The notes under the pieces are model-generated. The model saw nothing but the letters and a program-made list of their open reading frames with translations. It was not told where the DNA came from and did no database searches. From assembly GCF_029846115.1 (NCBI RefSeq), contig NZ_JARVZZ010000001.1, positions 2,604,001-2,668,000 on the forward strand: a stretch of 64,000 nucleotides of DNA, in the 5' to 3' direction. Below, one piece after another: positions 18,942 to 27,641 of this stretch. The DNA comes from Serratia marcescens (GTDB lineage: Bacteria > Pseudomonadota > Gammaproteobacteria > Enterobacterales > Enterobacteriaceae). The number at the start of each line of letters is the position of its first letter. The first letter of the stretch is position 1. A program made the translations under genes and the position numbers.

Positions 18942-19271
18942 TCATTTCGTTAAAGGGGAGTGGGGGGCAATTCTGTTGGGTATGCCGTCGTTATCACCGT
19001 TCAGCAACGCGGTGGGATACCACCTCAACGAGTTGTTGATAGAGCCGTCCGTCACAATCACTTTTTGTCGGGCGACAAGATCCAACAACAGCCGCCGAGC
19101 CCGGTAAACACCGACGTTGACGGCATTGGCCAGTTGCCGCGTCGATAGCCATTGCCGCGGTGGCGGCAACCCGGCGACGGGGCACTTACGGGGCGACTGT
19201 GCGAATAATGTTTGCAGCAGATCGTGCTGCAATTGCCGTATTTCCTTTTGTTTCGGGGATAACGCATCCAT
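18942..19271 (-). CDS. PapI/FaeA-family fimbrial regulator
   Basis: The 109-residue protein contains a small winged helix between about residues 42 and 93 (LSTRQLANAVNVGVYRARRLLLDLVARQ, then SLRWYP) that resembles PapI and FaeA, which are about 75 residues. It has an extra N-terminal helix of about 35 residues. PapI-type proteins help Lrp choose between GATC-containing sites and so set the ON phase of pili. The gene is divergent from the main pilin operon, as papI is from papBA. Its own transcript continues into the adhesin after a short gap. Assignment rests on fold-level similarity by eye. Confidence 0.7.
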   Translation of the reverse strand: MDALSPKQKEIRQLQHDLLQTLFAQSPRKCPVAGLPPPRQWLSTRQLANAVNVGVYRARRLLLDLVARQKVIVTDGSINNSLRWYPTALLNGDNDGIPNRIAPHSPLTK

Positions 19272-19936
19272 AGCACTTCCTCTGTATTCCGATTGCCGTA
19301 TTCCTAAGAAAAAACAAACTTTCGCTGCCTACCAACAACGAGGTAAAACGCGAACAAAGAAAATTCCTATCTATTTATCAGGATTGAAAAAAAAGGCGTT
19401 GCCCGCCCCGTTTTTGCCTATGCCAAGGCAGGGGTGGCGTCACGCTGAAACCTAAAATTTTGGTTTATTATATTCACAAAGCGCCACTTTGCGATCTGAT
19501 TACTTGGGAATCACAGAAAAACAGGATATTGCTCTATAAAAGCATCTTTTACGATCTATGAGCCTAAAAATAACAGTAAATTAACTTCAATTAGGAAATA
19601 AATTGCGAATGTTCGCCTTGATCAAAAAAAGCCTTTTTTTGCTGAGAGGCATTTGCCAGAATATTCATCGCCGAACAAGAAGGACGGATTAGAAAGTATT
19701 GGCCTCTGCTTGTTGTGATTTCGTTTATTTTCACATGATGAATTCATTAATGTGTGGGCCGCTGCGGACTTGCCGTTATCGACATGTTTATTGTCGGTGC
19801 CTTTGGGTTTTGGCAGTTAACCAACCAGCAAGATGCTAAAGGATCAGGGCTGCGCATATATAAGCGCGAGCAGGTTTCCTGTCGCTCTTTTTCTTGATTG
19901 GAATATGCATTTTTTCTTATAAGGAATATAGGTTCT
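19272..19936. promoter_or_regulatory. Divergent fimbrial control region with GATC phase-switch candidates
   Basis: This 665-base, very AT-rich stretch has no gene. It holds four GATC sites, at 19493-19496, 19553-19556, 19620-19623 and 19842-19845. The second lies in ACGATC (19551-19556), the sequence required for PapI-assisted Lrp binding in the pap switch of uropathogenic E. coli. The first three GATCs are 60 and 67 bases apart and are embedded in T-rich flanks suited to Lrp. An A7-GCC-T7 inverted repeat lies at 19625-19641. The main pilin start is 95 bases right of the last GATC. Phase variation is inferred. Confidence 0.6.
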
Positions 19937-20458
19937 ATGAAACTTAACAAAATCATGATGGCTGCAGTGATTGCATTTGGCGCAAGTTCTTTTGCACAGG
20001 CAGCCGATCAGGGACACGGTAAGGTCACCTTCACGGGCTCTATTATTGATGCGCCATGCTCTATTGCGCCCGAGTCGATCGATCAGACCGTCGATCTGGG
20101 CCAGGTTTCCAACGTGGCGTTGAAAAACGGCGGCAAATCCAACCCGCGTCCGTTTGAAATCAAACTGGAGCAGTGTGATATCACCACGCTGAAAACCGTT
20201 AAAACCACCTTCAGCGGCGTAGCATCGTCCACCGACAAGGATCTGTTGGGTATCGCGGGCACTGCCAGCGGCGCCGGCGTAGCCATCTCTTACAATGGCC
20301 AGCCGATCAAACTGGGTGAAGCGACTACCGCGCAGACCCTGAACACCGGCAACAACACCCTGCATTTCGCCGCCTACCTGCAGGGCGAAGGCGCTTCCGC
20401 CGCCATCGTTCCGGGCGATTTCACTGCCGTAGCCGATTTCACCCTGGCTTATCAGTAA
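19937..20458 (+). CDS. Major fimbrial pilin
   Basis: The 173-residue precursor has a signal peptide of about 22 residues ending in SFAQAA, then the typical DQGHGKVTFTGSIIDAPCSI start of a PapA/SmfA-type shaft pilin. Two cysteines (PCSIAPE and EQCDI) form the conserved disulfide, and the protein ends in DFTLAYQ, with the penultimate tyrosine bound by the chaperone. It is first in the rightward operon and should be the most abundant subunit. It starts at the ATG at 19937 after AAGGAATAT. Confidence 0.9.
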   Translation: MKLNKIMMAAVIAFGASSFAQAADQGHGKVTFTGSIIDAPCSIAPESIDQTVDLGQVSNVALKNGGKSNPRPFEIKLEQCDITTLKTVKTTFSGVASSTDKDLLGIAGTASGAGVAISYNGQPIKLGEATTAQTLNTGNNTLHFAAYLQGEGASAAIVPGDFTAVADFTLAYQ

Positions 20459-20536
20459 GTGAGCCCGAAGGCTTAATCAACCAGGCATGGGGTTCGCCGC
20501 ATGCCTGGTGAATCTCCCTGTCAAAGGAATGTCGCG

Positions 20537-21073
20537 ATGTTTTTACCAAGGAATCGAGCGGGTGCCGTTCTTTTGGCGTCGTTGGCGTTTGCGCCTGGCT
20601 ATGCAATTTCCGCCGCGCAGGGGTGGGGCAAAGTCAACATGCACGGCGCCATTATCGACACCGCCTGCGCCATTGCCGCCGGCAGCCGCGATCAGACGAT
20701 CGATATGGACACTATTCCTCTCGGGCAGATCATTCGTGACGGCCAGGGGATGACCAAACCTTTCAGTATCGAATTGGTCAATTGCATTTTGGAACGGCCG
20801 GAAAACAAGCCTGACTGGAAATTCTTTCAGGTCACGTTTGATGGTTATGCGGAAGGCGCTCTGTTTGGCGTACAGGGCGATGCGCGCGGCGTTGCATTGG
20901 AGATAAAAGACAGCAGCGGCACGGCGGTTATTCCAGGGAAACCTTTGCCGATGGAGGGAATAATACCGGGGAACCGAGTGCTGAATTATTCCATGACGTT
21001 GATGCCGAATCACCAGCCGTTGAAGGTGGGAGCGTATTTTTCCACAGTGCGTTTTAAGCTGGATTATTTTTGA
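20537..21073 (+). CDS. PapH-like fimbrial subunit (probable anchor/terminator)
   Basis: The 178-residue pilin-domain protein has a signal peptide ending near AISAAQ, then GKVNMHGAIIDTACAI and a second cysteine in LVNCIL. It follows the major pilin and precedes the usher, which is where papH lies in pap-type operons. PapH closes the rod and anchors it in the outer membrane. The sequence ends in FKLDYF. Start: ATG at 20537 after AAAGGAAT. The anchoring role is inferred from gene order. Confidence 0.8.
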   Translation: MFLPRNRAGAVLLASLAFAPGYAISAAQGWGKVNMHGAIIDTACAIAAGSRDQTIDMDTIPLGQIIRDGQGMTKPFSIELVNCILERPENKPDWKFFQVTFDGYAEGALFGVQGDARGVALEIKDSSGTAVIPGKPLPMEGIIPGNRVLNYSMTLMPNHQPLKVGAYFSTVRFKLDYF

Positions 21074-21119
21074 TTTTTTCTCGTACTGACGGTTAATTCG
21101 TTATTGAAAGGACTTTATT

Positions 21120-23654
21120 ATGCTTTCACCGGCAGGGAAGTTATTTCGTCTTCAAGCCTTGGGGCTTTGCGTTGCCCTTTCTCTGGGAAATCCAATCGCG
21201 TTGGTCTATGCCGCCGACGTTATTCAATTCAATACCGACGTATTGGACATCAACGATCGCAAAAATATCGATCTGAGCCAATTCACGCGCAGCGGCTACA
21301 TCATGCCGGGCGTTTATACCATGGTGGTGCACGTCAATAAGAACGATCTGCCGGAACAACCGGTGACGTTTATGGCGCCCGAGAACGATCCTAAAGGCAG
21401 CGAAGCCTGTCTTTCGCCGGAATTGGTCAACCAACTGGGGCTGAAAGAAAAACTGTTAAGCACGCTGAACTGGACGCACGGCGGCCGTTGCCTTGACGCC
21501 TCCAGTCTGGCGGGGATGGAAGCCCGCGGCGATCTTGCCAGCTCTTCACTGTATCTGAACATTCCTCAGGCCTATCTGGAATACAGCTCGGAAAACTGGG
21601 ACCCGCCATCGCGCTGGGATGACGGTATTCCTGGGCTGCTGTTTGACTATAACGTCAACGCCCAAACGCAAAAACATCAGAAAGGCGGCAGCAGTTACAG
21701 CCTGAGCGGCAACGGCACCGGCGGCGCCAACCTGGGCGCCTGGCGTCTGCGCGCCGACTGGCAGGCCAACCTCAACCATCAGACCGGCTCTTCTCAGCCG
21801 ACCGACAAACAGTTCGACTGGAGCCGCTATTACGCCTACCGGGCGATCCCGGCGCTGCGTTCGCGGCTGACGATGGGTGAGGATTACCTGAACTCCGACA
21901 TTTTCGACAGCCTGCGCTTTACCGGCGTCAGTCTGCGATCCGACGACAGCATGTTGCCGCCCAACCTGCGCGGCTATGCGCCGGAAGTGACCGGCGTGGC
22001 GAAAACCAACGCCAAGGTGGTGGTCAGCCAGCAGGGGCGCGTGCTGTATGAAACGCAGGTGGCGGCGGGGCCGTTCCGCATTCAGGACATCAACGATGCG
22101 GTTTCCGGCGAGCTGGACGTGCGCGTCGAAGAGCAAGACGGCAGCGTGCAGGAGTTCAAGATGAACACCGCCAACATCCCTTATCTGACGCGGCCGGGTA
22201 CGGTGCGTTACAAGCTGGCGACGGGCAAGCCATCGGAGTGGGGGCACCATCTGCGCGGGCCGATGTTCGGCACCGGTGAGTTTTCCTGGGGGATCAGCAA
22301 CGGCTGGTCGCTGTACGGCGGGGGCATCGCCGGCGGCGATTACAACGCGCTGTCGCTGGGGATCGGGCGCGATCTGATGGCGCTGGGGGCGCTGTCGTTC
22401 GATGCCACGCAGTCGCGTGCGCGTTTGCCGCAGGATGGCACGCTGACCGGCGGTTCGTACCGGCTGAGCTATTCGAAGAACTTCGATGAATACGACAGCC
22501 AGGTCACCTTCGCCGGTTACCGCTTCTCCCAGGAAGATTTCATGAGCATGGGCGACTACCTGGATGCGCGTTACGAAGGGGGACGCAGCGGCAAGAGCAA
22601 GGAGATGTACACCATCACCTTCAACAAGCAGTTCCGCGATCTGGGGCTGAGCACCTATCTCAACTACAGCCACCAAACCTACTGGGATCGGGCGCCGAAC
22701 GATCGTTACAACCTGATGGTATCGCGCTACTTCGACATTGGCGATTTCAAGAACGTCAGCGTGTCGCTGTCGGCCTATCGCAACCGATACAACGAGCGCA
22801 ACGACGACGGGATGTATCTGTCGCTGTCGCTGCCCTGGGGCAGTGCAGGCACGCTCAGTTACAACATGACGCTCGATCGCGAAGAGAACGCTCATCGGGT
22901 CGGGTATTACAACCGGGTCGATGAACACAACAACTATCAGATCAGCGCAGGCGCCGCACGCAGCGGAGCGACGGCCAGCGGTTATTACAGCCATCAGGGC
23001 GACATGGCGCAGATCAACGCCAACGCCAGCTATCAGGCCGGCCGCTACAGCGCCGTTGGCATCGGCGCGCAGGGCGGCCTGACGATGGCGGCGGAAGGGG
23101 CGGTGCTGCACCGCGTCAACACGCCGGGCGGTACGCGCTTGCTGCTCGATACCGAAGGCGTCGCCGGTGTACCGGTGCGTGGCTACGGCAGTACGGTGCT
23201 GACCAACCGTTACGGCAAGGCAGTGGTGGCGGATGTAAATAGCTACTACCGCAACAAGGCCAGCATCGATCTCAACAGCCTGAGCGACAACGTCGAGGCG
23301 ACGCGTTCCGTGGTGCAGGCCACGTTGACCGAGGGGGCCATCGGCTACCGCAAGTTTGAGGTGATCGCCGGCGAGAAGGCGATGGCGATCGTCAAGCTGG
23401 CGGACGGCAGCGAGCCGCCGTTCGGCGCCACGGTGCTGAATGCCCGCAAACAGGAGACCGGCATCATCAATGATGGCGGCAGCGTTTATCTGTCCGGCCT
23501 CAACCCCGGCGAGCGCATGAGCGTGCACTGGAACGGCGCGGCGCAGTGTGAAATTCAGCTGCCGGCGCCGCTGCCGGCCGAAATGTTGATGAACACGTTG
23601 CTGCTGCCTTGCCGTCCTCTTGCCGGCAGCAAGCCGGCGGCTGACGCCAACTGA
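21120..23654 (+). CDS. Fimbrial outer-membrane usher (PapC family)
   Basis: The 844-residue precursor has a signal peptide of about 29 residues, an N-terminal periplasmic domain that binds chaperone-subunit complexes (IQFNTDVLDINDRKNIDLSQF onward), the 24-strand barrel with the plug near residues 230-330 (LPPNLRGYAPEVTGVA), and two C-terminal domains ending in a Cys pair (AQCEIQLP, LLPCRPL). The conserved GVSLRSDDSMLPP segment is visible. It secretes and assembles the pilins. Length is normal for the family. ATG at 21120 follows AAAGGACT. Confidence 0.95.
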   Translation: MLSPAGKLFRLQALGLCVALSLGNPIALVYAADVIQFNTDVLDINDRKNIDLSQFTRSGYIMPGVYTMVVHVNKNDLPEQPVTFMAPENDPKGSEACLSPELVNQLGLKEKLLSTLNWTHGGRCLDASSLAGMEARGDLASSSLYLNIPQAYLEYSSENWDPPSRWDDGIPGLLFDYNVNAQTQKHQKGGSSYSLSGNGTGGANLGAWRLRADWQANLNHQTGSSQPTDKQFDWSRYYAYRAIPALRSRLTMGEDYLNSDIFDSLRFTGVSLRSDDSMLPPNLRGYAPEVTGVAKTNAKVVVSQQGRVLYETQVAAGPFRIQDINDAVSGELDVRVEEQDGSVQEFKMNTANIPYLTRPGTVRYKLATGKPSEWGHHLRGPMFGTGEFSWGISNGWSLYGGGIAGGDYNALSLGIGRDLMALGALSFDATQSRARLPQDGTLTGGSYRLSYSKNFDEYDSQVTFAGYRFSQEDFMSMGDYLDARYEGGRSGKSKEMYTITFNKQFRDLGLSTYLNYSHQTYWDRAPNDRYNLMVSRYFDIGDFKNVSVSLSAYRNRYNERNDDGMYLSLSLPWGSAGTLSYNMTLDREENAHRVGYYNRVDEHNNYQISAGAARSGATASGYYSHQGDMAQINANASYQAGRYSAVGIGAQGGLTMAAEGAVLHRVNTPGGTRLLLDTEGVAGVPVRGYGSTVLTNRYGKAVVADVNSYYRNKASIDLNSLSDNVEATRSVVQATLTEGAIGYRKFEVIAGEKAMAIVKLADGSEPPFGATVLNARKQETGIINDGGSVYLSGLNPGERMSVHWNGAAQCEIQLPAPLPAEMLMNTLLLPCRPLAGSKPAADAN

Positions 23655-23735
23655 CATACACCCGGCGGAGCCCGCTCCGCCGCTAAACCGCCGGGGCGGG
23701 CTCGTCCGCTTCCGGCCGACTGGAACCGTGAAGAC

Positions 23736-24500
23736 ATGATGAATCTGACTATGACCAGAAAGACCGTTTTCCTTGTGGGCCCGCTCGCCGCCGCGTTGAC
23801 GATCGGCGCGGTCAGCCTGCCCGCCCATGCGGCCATCGCGCTGGATCGCACGCGTGTGATTTTCGACGGCGACCTGAAAACGGTCAGTCTTAACATCAGT
23901 AACCAGAACAAACAGTTGCCGTATCTGGCGCAGGGATGGATCGAAGACGATCGCGGCAACAAGATCCAAAGCCCTTTCACCGTGTTGCCGCCGGTGCAGC
24001 GGGTGGAACCGGGCAAACCGAGCCAGGTAAAGATCCAGTCGCTGCCGGCGGCGCGTCAGCTGCCGCAGGATCGGGAGACGCTGTATTACTTCAACCTGCG
24101 CGAGATCCCGCCGCGCAGCAATAAGCCGAACACGCTGCAGATAGCGCTGCAGACGCGCATCAAAATGTTTTATCGCCCGGCGGCGCTCGCCCCGAAGAAG
24201 AACGCGGCGCCGTGGCAGGAGCAGCTGACGCTGACCCGGCAGGGCGACAAGTACGTGGTGAACAACCCGACCCCGTATTACGTGACGATCGTTGAGGCGA
24301 GCGCCGGTAAGGGCGGGAAAGGGGCGGCGGGCTTCGAACCGCTGATGGTGGCGCCGAAGGCCAGCGCCCCGCTGAACGTCTCCGCCGCGAGCCTCGGCAA
24401 CGGTCCGTCGCTGGCATACATCAACGATTACGGTGGGCGGCCGCAGTTGAACTTCCGCTGCGCCGGCAATGCCTGCCAGGTCGTGCCGGTCGCCAAATGA
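23736..24500 (+). CDS. Periplasmic fimbrial chaperone (PapD family)
   Basis: The 254-residue precursor has a signal peptide ending in AHA near residue 32. The mature protein shows the two Ig-like domains of PapD: IALDRTRVIFDGDLKTVSLNISNQN at the start (invariant Arg in the subunit cleft), PPVQRVEPGKPSQVKI, and FYFNLREIPP-type residues, with NPTPYYVTI opening domain 2. It binds nascent pilins by donor-strand complementation and delivers them to the usher. It ends with a disulfide pair (FRCAGNACQVVPV), an FGS-type feature seen in some family members. It is 81 bases downstream of the usher. Confidence 0.93.
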   Translation: MMNLTMTRKTVFLVGPLAAALTIGAVSLPAHAAIALDRTRVIFDGDLKTVSLNISNQNKQLPYLAQGWIEDDRGNKIQSPFTVLPPVQRVEPGKPSQVKIQSLPAARQLPQDRETLYYFNLREIPPRSNKPNTLQIALQTRIKMFYRPAALAPKKNAAPWQEQLTLTRQGDKYVVNNPTPYYVTIVEASAGKGGKGAAGFEPLMVAPKASAPLNVSAASLGNGPSLAYINDYGGRPQLNFRCAGNACQVVPVAK

Positions 24501-24553
24501 CGAGCCGCGCGCAGGCAGGGAAGACAGAGTGAACACAGCGGAGTGAACGAATC

Positions 24554-25204
24554 ATGCAACGAAAGATCCCCATGCTGTTGGGAAAGGCCTATGAACGTCA
24601 TCAGCGACGCACTATCGGCCTGACGGTGTTGGCCGCGCTGATGGTACCGCTGACGGCGGGCACGATGCTGATGCCGCCGGCCCGCGCGGTGGACAACTGG
24701 GACGTGGAGGGGGCGAACGGCACGCTCCACGTCTACGGCGCGTTGACGGAAAGCGCCTGCAGTCTGGAAATGACCACCGCTCGTCAGGAAGTGTGGCTGG
24801 GGGAGACAGGAACGGCGCACTTCCAGCGCCCGGGCGATCGCGGCACGCCGGTGGCGTTTGAGCTGACGCTGAAAGACTGTCTGCGGGCGCCGGCGAGCAA
24901 CCGCGACGCCTGGACCGGGGTTCTGGCCTGGAGCGGCAGCCAGCCTGCGGTGTCGGTGGCGTTTGCCGCGCCGGCGGATGACGACGCGCCGGGTTTGGTC
25001 AGGGTCGCCGGCGTTACCGGCTTGGGGTTGCAGTTGGCGGATGCCAGCGGCCTGCCGGTGCGCCTCGGCGCGCGTAACAAACCGATCTTGCTGACGCCGG
25101 GACAAAACACCCTGACGTATACGGTGACGCCGGTGCGCACCCCGGCGACGCTGAGCGCCGGCGCCTACCGTGCGGCGATCGATTTCCGCCTTTATTACGA
25201 CTAA
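24554..25204 (+). CDS. Fimbrial subunit, minor
   Basis: The 216-residue precursor has a long charged N-terminus before the hydrophobic signal core (residues about 20-45, ending PARAVD). The pilin domain follows: GTLHVYGALTESACSL with the first Cys, LKDCLRAP with the second, and a C-terminal FRLYYD. It is larger than the other subunits and probably belongs to the tip fibrillum, such as PapE, PapF or PapK. Precise role unknown. It lies 53 bases after the chaperone gene. Confidence 0.82.
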   Translation: MQRKIPMLLGKAYERHQRRTIGLTVLAALMVPLTAGTMLMPPARAVDNWDVEGANGTLHVYGALTESACSLEMTTARQEVWLGETGTAHFQRPGDRGTPVAFELTLKDCLRAPASNRDAWTGVLAWSGSQPAVSVAFAAPADDDAPGLVRVAGVTGLGLQLADASGLPVRLGARNKPILLTPGQNTLTYTVTPVRTPATLSAGAYRAAIDFRLYYD

Positions 25205-25254
25205 TACGCCGCTTGCGTCGGACCGGCGCAAGCCTAATCAAAGGGAGTGGCGTC

Positions 25255-25809
25255 ATGCGCGCGACAAAGACGAACCGGCGCCGGAGCGCGCTGTTGGGGG
25301 CAGGCATGGCCATGGCGGCCGGCATGATGGCGCAGCCGGCGGCTGCGGCGGAAAACATGCGCTTCCACGGTACGCTGGTGGCAGAGCCGTGCGTCATTCA
25401 GCCGGGAGATGAGGATATCCAACTGGATTTCGGCACCATCGTCGACAAATACCTGTATCTGAATACCCGCACCCATAGCCAAACCTTCGCGTTGCACCTG
25501 ACCGAGTGCGATCTCAGCCTGGGCAATACGGTGGCCATCACATTTACCGGCACCGAGAACGCCAAACTGCCCGGCCTGTTGGCGCTGGATGCCGGCAGCC
25601 TGGCCTCGGGGATCGGCATCGGGCTGGAGGACAGCAGCGGCAAGGCGCTGCCGCTCAATCGCGCCAGCGATAAGTTCCGCCTGAATGCCGGCAACACCAC
25701 GCTCACGCTGCAAGCCTATGTGCAGGGGGAGCCGGAGGCCATCCAAACGAAGTCCATCGGCCGCGGCACCTTCAGCGCGGTGGCCACTTTTACGTTGGAA
25801 TACGAATAA
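25255..25809 (+). CDS. Fimbrial subunit, minor
   Basis: The 184-residue precursor starts at the ATG at 25255 behind AAGGGAG, with a signal peptide ending in PAAAAE near residue 33. The pilin domain starts MRFHGTLVAEPCVIQPGDEDIQLDFG and has its second Cys in LTECDLSLG; it ends FTLEYE. It most resembles PapK/PapE-type adaptor subunits. It lies 50 bases after the previous subunit and 24 bases before the lipoprotein gene. Confidence 0.83.
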   Translation: MRATKTNRRRSALLGAGMAMAAGMMAQPAAAAENMRFHGTLVAEPCVIQPGDEDIQLDFGTIVDKYLYLNTRTHSQTFALHLTECDLSLGNTVAITFTGTENAKLPGLLALDAGSLASGIGIGLEDSSGKALPLNRASDKFRLNAGNTTLTLQAYVQGEPEAIQTKSIGRGTFSAVATFTLEYE

Positions 25810-25833
25810 GCGTCTACAAGGACAAAAAACGCA

Positions 25834-26256
25834 ATGATGATAAAGCCCCTCACTCGCGCCCTGCACATGGGCCTGCTGTGCCTGTTGGCGTTGAGTGCCG
25901 CCGCCTGTCAAAACCAAAAACCGGGCAAGCCCGCCGCGAACCCCCAAAATCAGGCTGTGCAAGCTCCCTCAGAAGAGGCTTTGCGCAAGCAGCGTGAGGC
26001 TGAGCAGCTGCAGCAGTGCCAGCAGCAGCTGGGCGCATTGCGCACGATCGACGAGAAACAGTATCAGCGCTATAAACAGGCCTTCGACAGCCTGATGAGC
26101 GGTGCTTCGCAGTACGCCAACCTGCGCGCCCGGGTAAACGGCGATACGCAGGAGACGGTGGATGCGCTGTATCGCTACAAGGTCAACTATCTGTGCGCCG
26201 GGGTGAATCAGGCGGTGTTGACCGGCTTGGCGGATCGCGGGGAGCAGGTTAAATGA
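25834..26256 (+). CDS. Lipoprotein of unknown function in the fimbrial operon
   Basis: The 140-residue protein has a lipoprotein signal peptide with lipobox LSAAAC (Cys25), and Gln rather than Asp follows the Cys, which suggests sorting to the outer membrane. The mature part has a Pro/Asn-rich linker, then a Gln/Glu-rich helix (about 47-75) and a helical C-terminus with one further Cys (LCAGVN). I recognise no domain. Its stop overlaps the next start as ATGA, so it is translationally coupled to the FKBP-like gene. It may act at the outer membrane during pilus assembly; this is inference from position. Confidence 0.75.
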   Translation: MMIKPLTRALHMGLLCLLALSAAACQNQKPGKPAANPQNQAVQAPSEEALRKQREAEQLQQCQQQLGALRTIDEKQYQRYKQAFDSLMSGASQYANLRARVNGDTQETVDALYRYKVNYLCAGVNQAVLTGLADRGEQVK

Positions 26257-27641
26257 GGCTGCGCCTGCTGGGCTGTGCGGTTCTGCTGTACACTGGCGCC
26301 GCGCAGGCGGACGACGGCGTGCCGGCGCTGCTGCAGTTTGCCGAGCAGTATCAACGGCAGAACACCGGGCCGGCGAGCGAAAACGTGGCGCCCGCCGATC
26401 GCGGGGCGGGGCAAAAAAAGCGTGAGCCGGCAAAGCGTCCGTCGGATACCCACCCGCCGGCTTCACCGGCCAAAGCTTTTACGCTGAGCCAGGAATTATT
26501 GGCGCGTGACCAACAGCTGGCGCGCCAGCGAATGGAACTGACGGTGTTGCGCCAGGAACTCGCCGCGCTGCGGGCGGAGAAAGCGACGCCATCTGTCGCG
26601 ACGTTGCCTGATTCATCAACTCTGCAGCAGTGGATCGCCGGGTTGGGCGCCGCCTGGCGCGGCTCACCCGATGCGCAGCGCGCCGAGGCGCTGCTGCGGC
26701 AGTCGACCCAGGAAACCGCCAAAACCAAAGCGGCGGCGATGCAGGCTGAACGGCGCGTCACCGAGCTGGAGTCCGCCGCGCAGGCATCGGCGCAGACGCT
26801 TGCACAACGCCAGCGCGAGCACCAGGAGGCGCTGCACGCTCTGCGCGCCGCACTGGAGGCGAGCGAGCAGAAGCGGGCCGGTGAGCAGAAAGTGACCCAG
26901 CAGGCGCGCGAAGCGCTGTTGGCGCTGCATAAGCGGCTGCAATGGGAGATAACGCCGGAACAGTTGAAGGATGAACGCAAGCGTTTGTCCTATGCGGCGG
27001 GCAGTGCGCTGGGGCGGGATATTCAGGGGGTAGTGACGGAGCGTCAAAGTTGGGGCGTACCGGTGGATCGCGACAGCCTGTTGGCGGGTGTCATCGATAG
27101 CGTGTCGGGGCGTTTGCAGCTGCCGCCGGATGAACTGAATGCGCTGATGGCCCAGGCGGATGCCGCCGCCGTGGCCGCGCGTGAGAAACGCGTTAACGAG
27201 CAGCGGCGGCGTGATGAAGATTACCTGGCGCAGTTCAGTCAACAAAAGGGCGTAAAACAATCGGCGATGGGCTTTTGGTATCGGGTGGATTACGCCGGGG
27301 AGGGCGCGCTGGCGCCAACGGCGGTGGTCGAGGTGGTCGTCAAAGAGAAGCTGACCGACGGCACGGTGATCCAGGATATGGAACTGAGCGGCAAGGTGCT
27401 GTCGCAACCGCTGTCCGAGTATCCGCCGCTGTTCCGGGAAGCGATAGGCCATCTGCACAACCACGGTTCGCTGACGATGGTCGTGCCGCCGGCGCTGGCC
27501 TACGGCGAAACCGGCTATCCGCCGAAAGTGCCACCCAACGCCACCATGATTTATGAATTACGCATCGACAACAGTCAGGCTCCGGCAAAGGGGGCCCAGG
27601 CGGTTAAACGGGAAGCTGGAACGGCGGGAGGGCAGGGATGA
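26253..27641 (+). CDS. Coiled-coil FKBP-fold protein (FkpA/Mip-like) in the fimbrial operon
   Basis: The 462-residue precursor has a signal peptide ending in AQA (residue 19), a Pro/Lys-rich linker (about 40-75), a long Ala/Gln/Glu-rich coiled coil (about 78-240), an FKBP_N dimerisation segment (about 250-330, LSYAAGSALGRDIQG and LAGVIDS) and a C-terminal FKBP domain (about 345-445, VVPPALAYGETGYPPKVPPN). Against FkpA by eye, the catalytic Phe-Asp pair is Ile-Gln and the floor Trp is Phe, while LAYG is kept. It may therefore be a chaperone more than an isomerase. It overlaps the neighbours on both sides by ATGA. FKBP proteins are not standard chaperone-usher parts. Confidence 0.85.
   Translation: MRLRLLGCAVLLYTGAAQADDGVPALLQFAEQYQRQNTGPASENVAPADRGAGQKKREPAKRPSDTHPPASPAKAFTLSQELLARDQQLARQRMELTVLRQELAALRAEKATPSVATLPDSSTLQQWIAGLGAAWRGSPDAQRAEALLRQSTQETAKTKAAAMQAERRVTELESAAQASAQTLAQRQREHQEALHALRAALEASEQKRAGEQKVTQQAREALLALHKRLQWEITPEQLKDERKRLSYAAGSALGRDIQGVVTERQSWGVPVDRDSLLAGVIDSVSGRLQLPPDELNALMAQADAAAVAAREKRVNEQRRRDEDYLAQFSQQKGVKQSAMGFWYRVDYAGEGALAPTAVVEVVVKEKLTDGTVIQDMELSGKVLSQPLSEYPPLFREAIGHLHNHGSLTMVVPPALAYGETGYPPKVPPNATMIYELRIDNSQAPAKGAQAVKREAGTAGGQG

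Noticed and set aside
19625..19641. A7-GCC-T7 inverted repeat in the fimbrial control region as an intrinsic terminator
   Set aside because: The stem is nearly all A-T pairs and the loop is tiny, so termination would be weak; it more likely reflects AT-rich Lrp/H-NS-type DNA.
21546..24536. A 996-codon open frame on the minus strand opposite the usher and chaperone genes
   Set aside because: It is antisense to two clearly functional genes, and its predicted protein is rich in His, Arg, Gln and Ala in the way that GC-biased shadow frames are. It has no ribosome site or recognisable domain.
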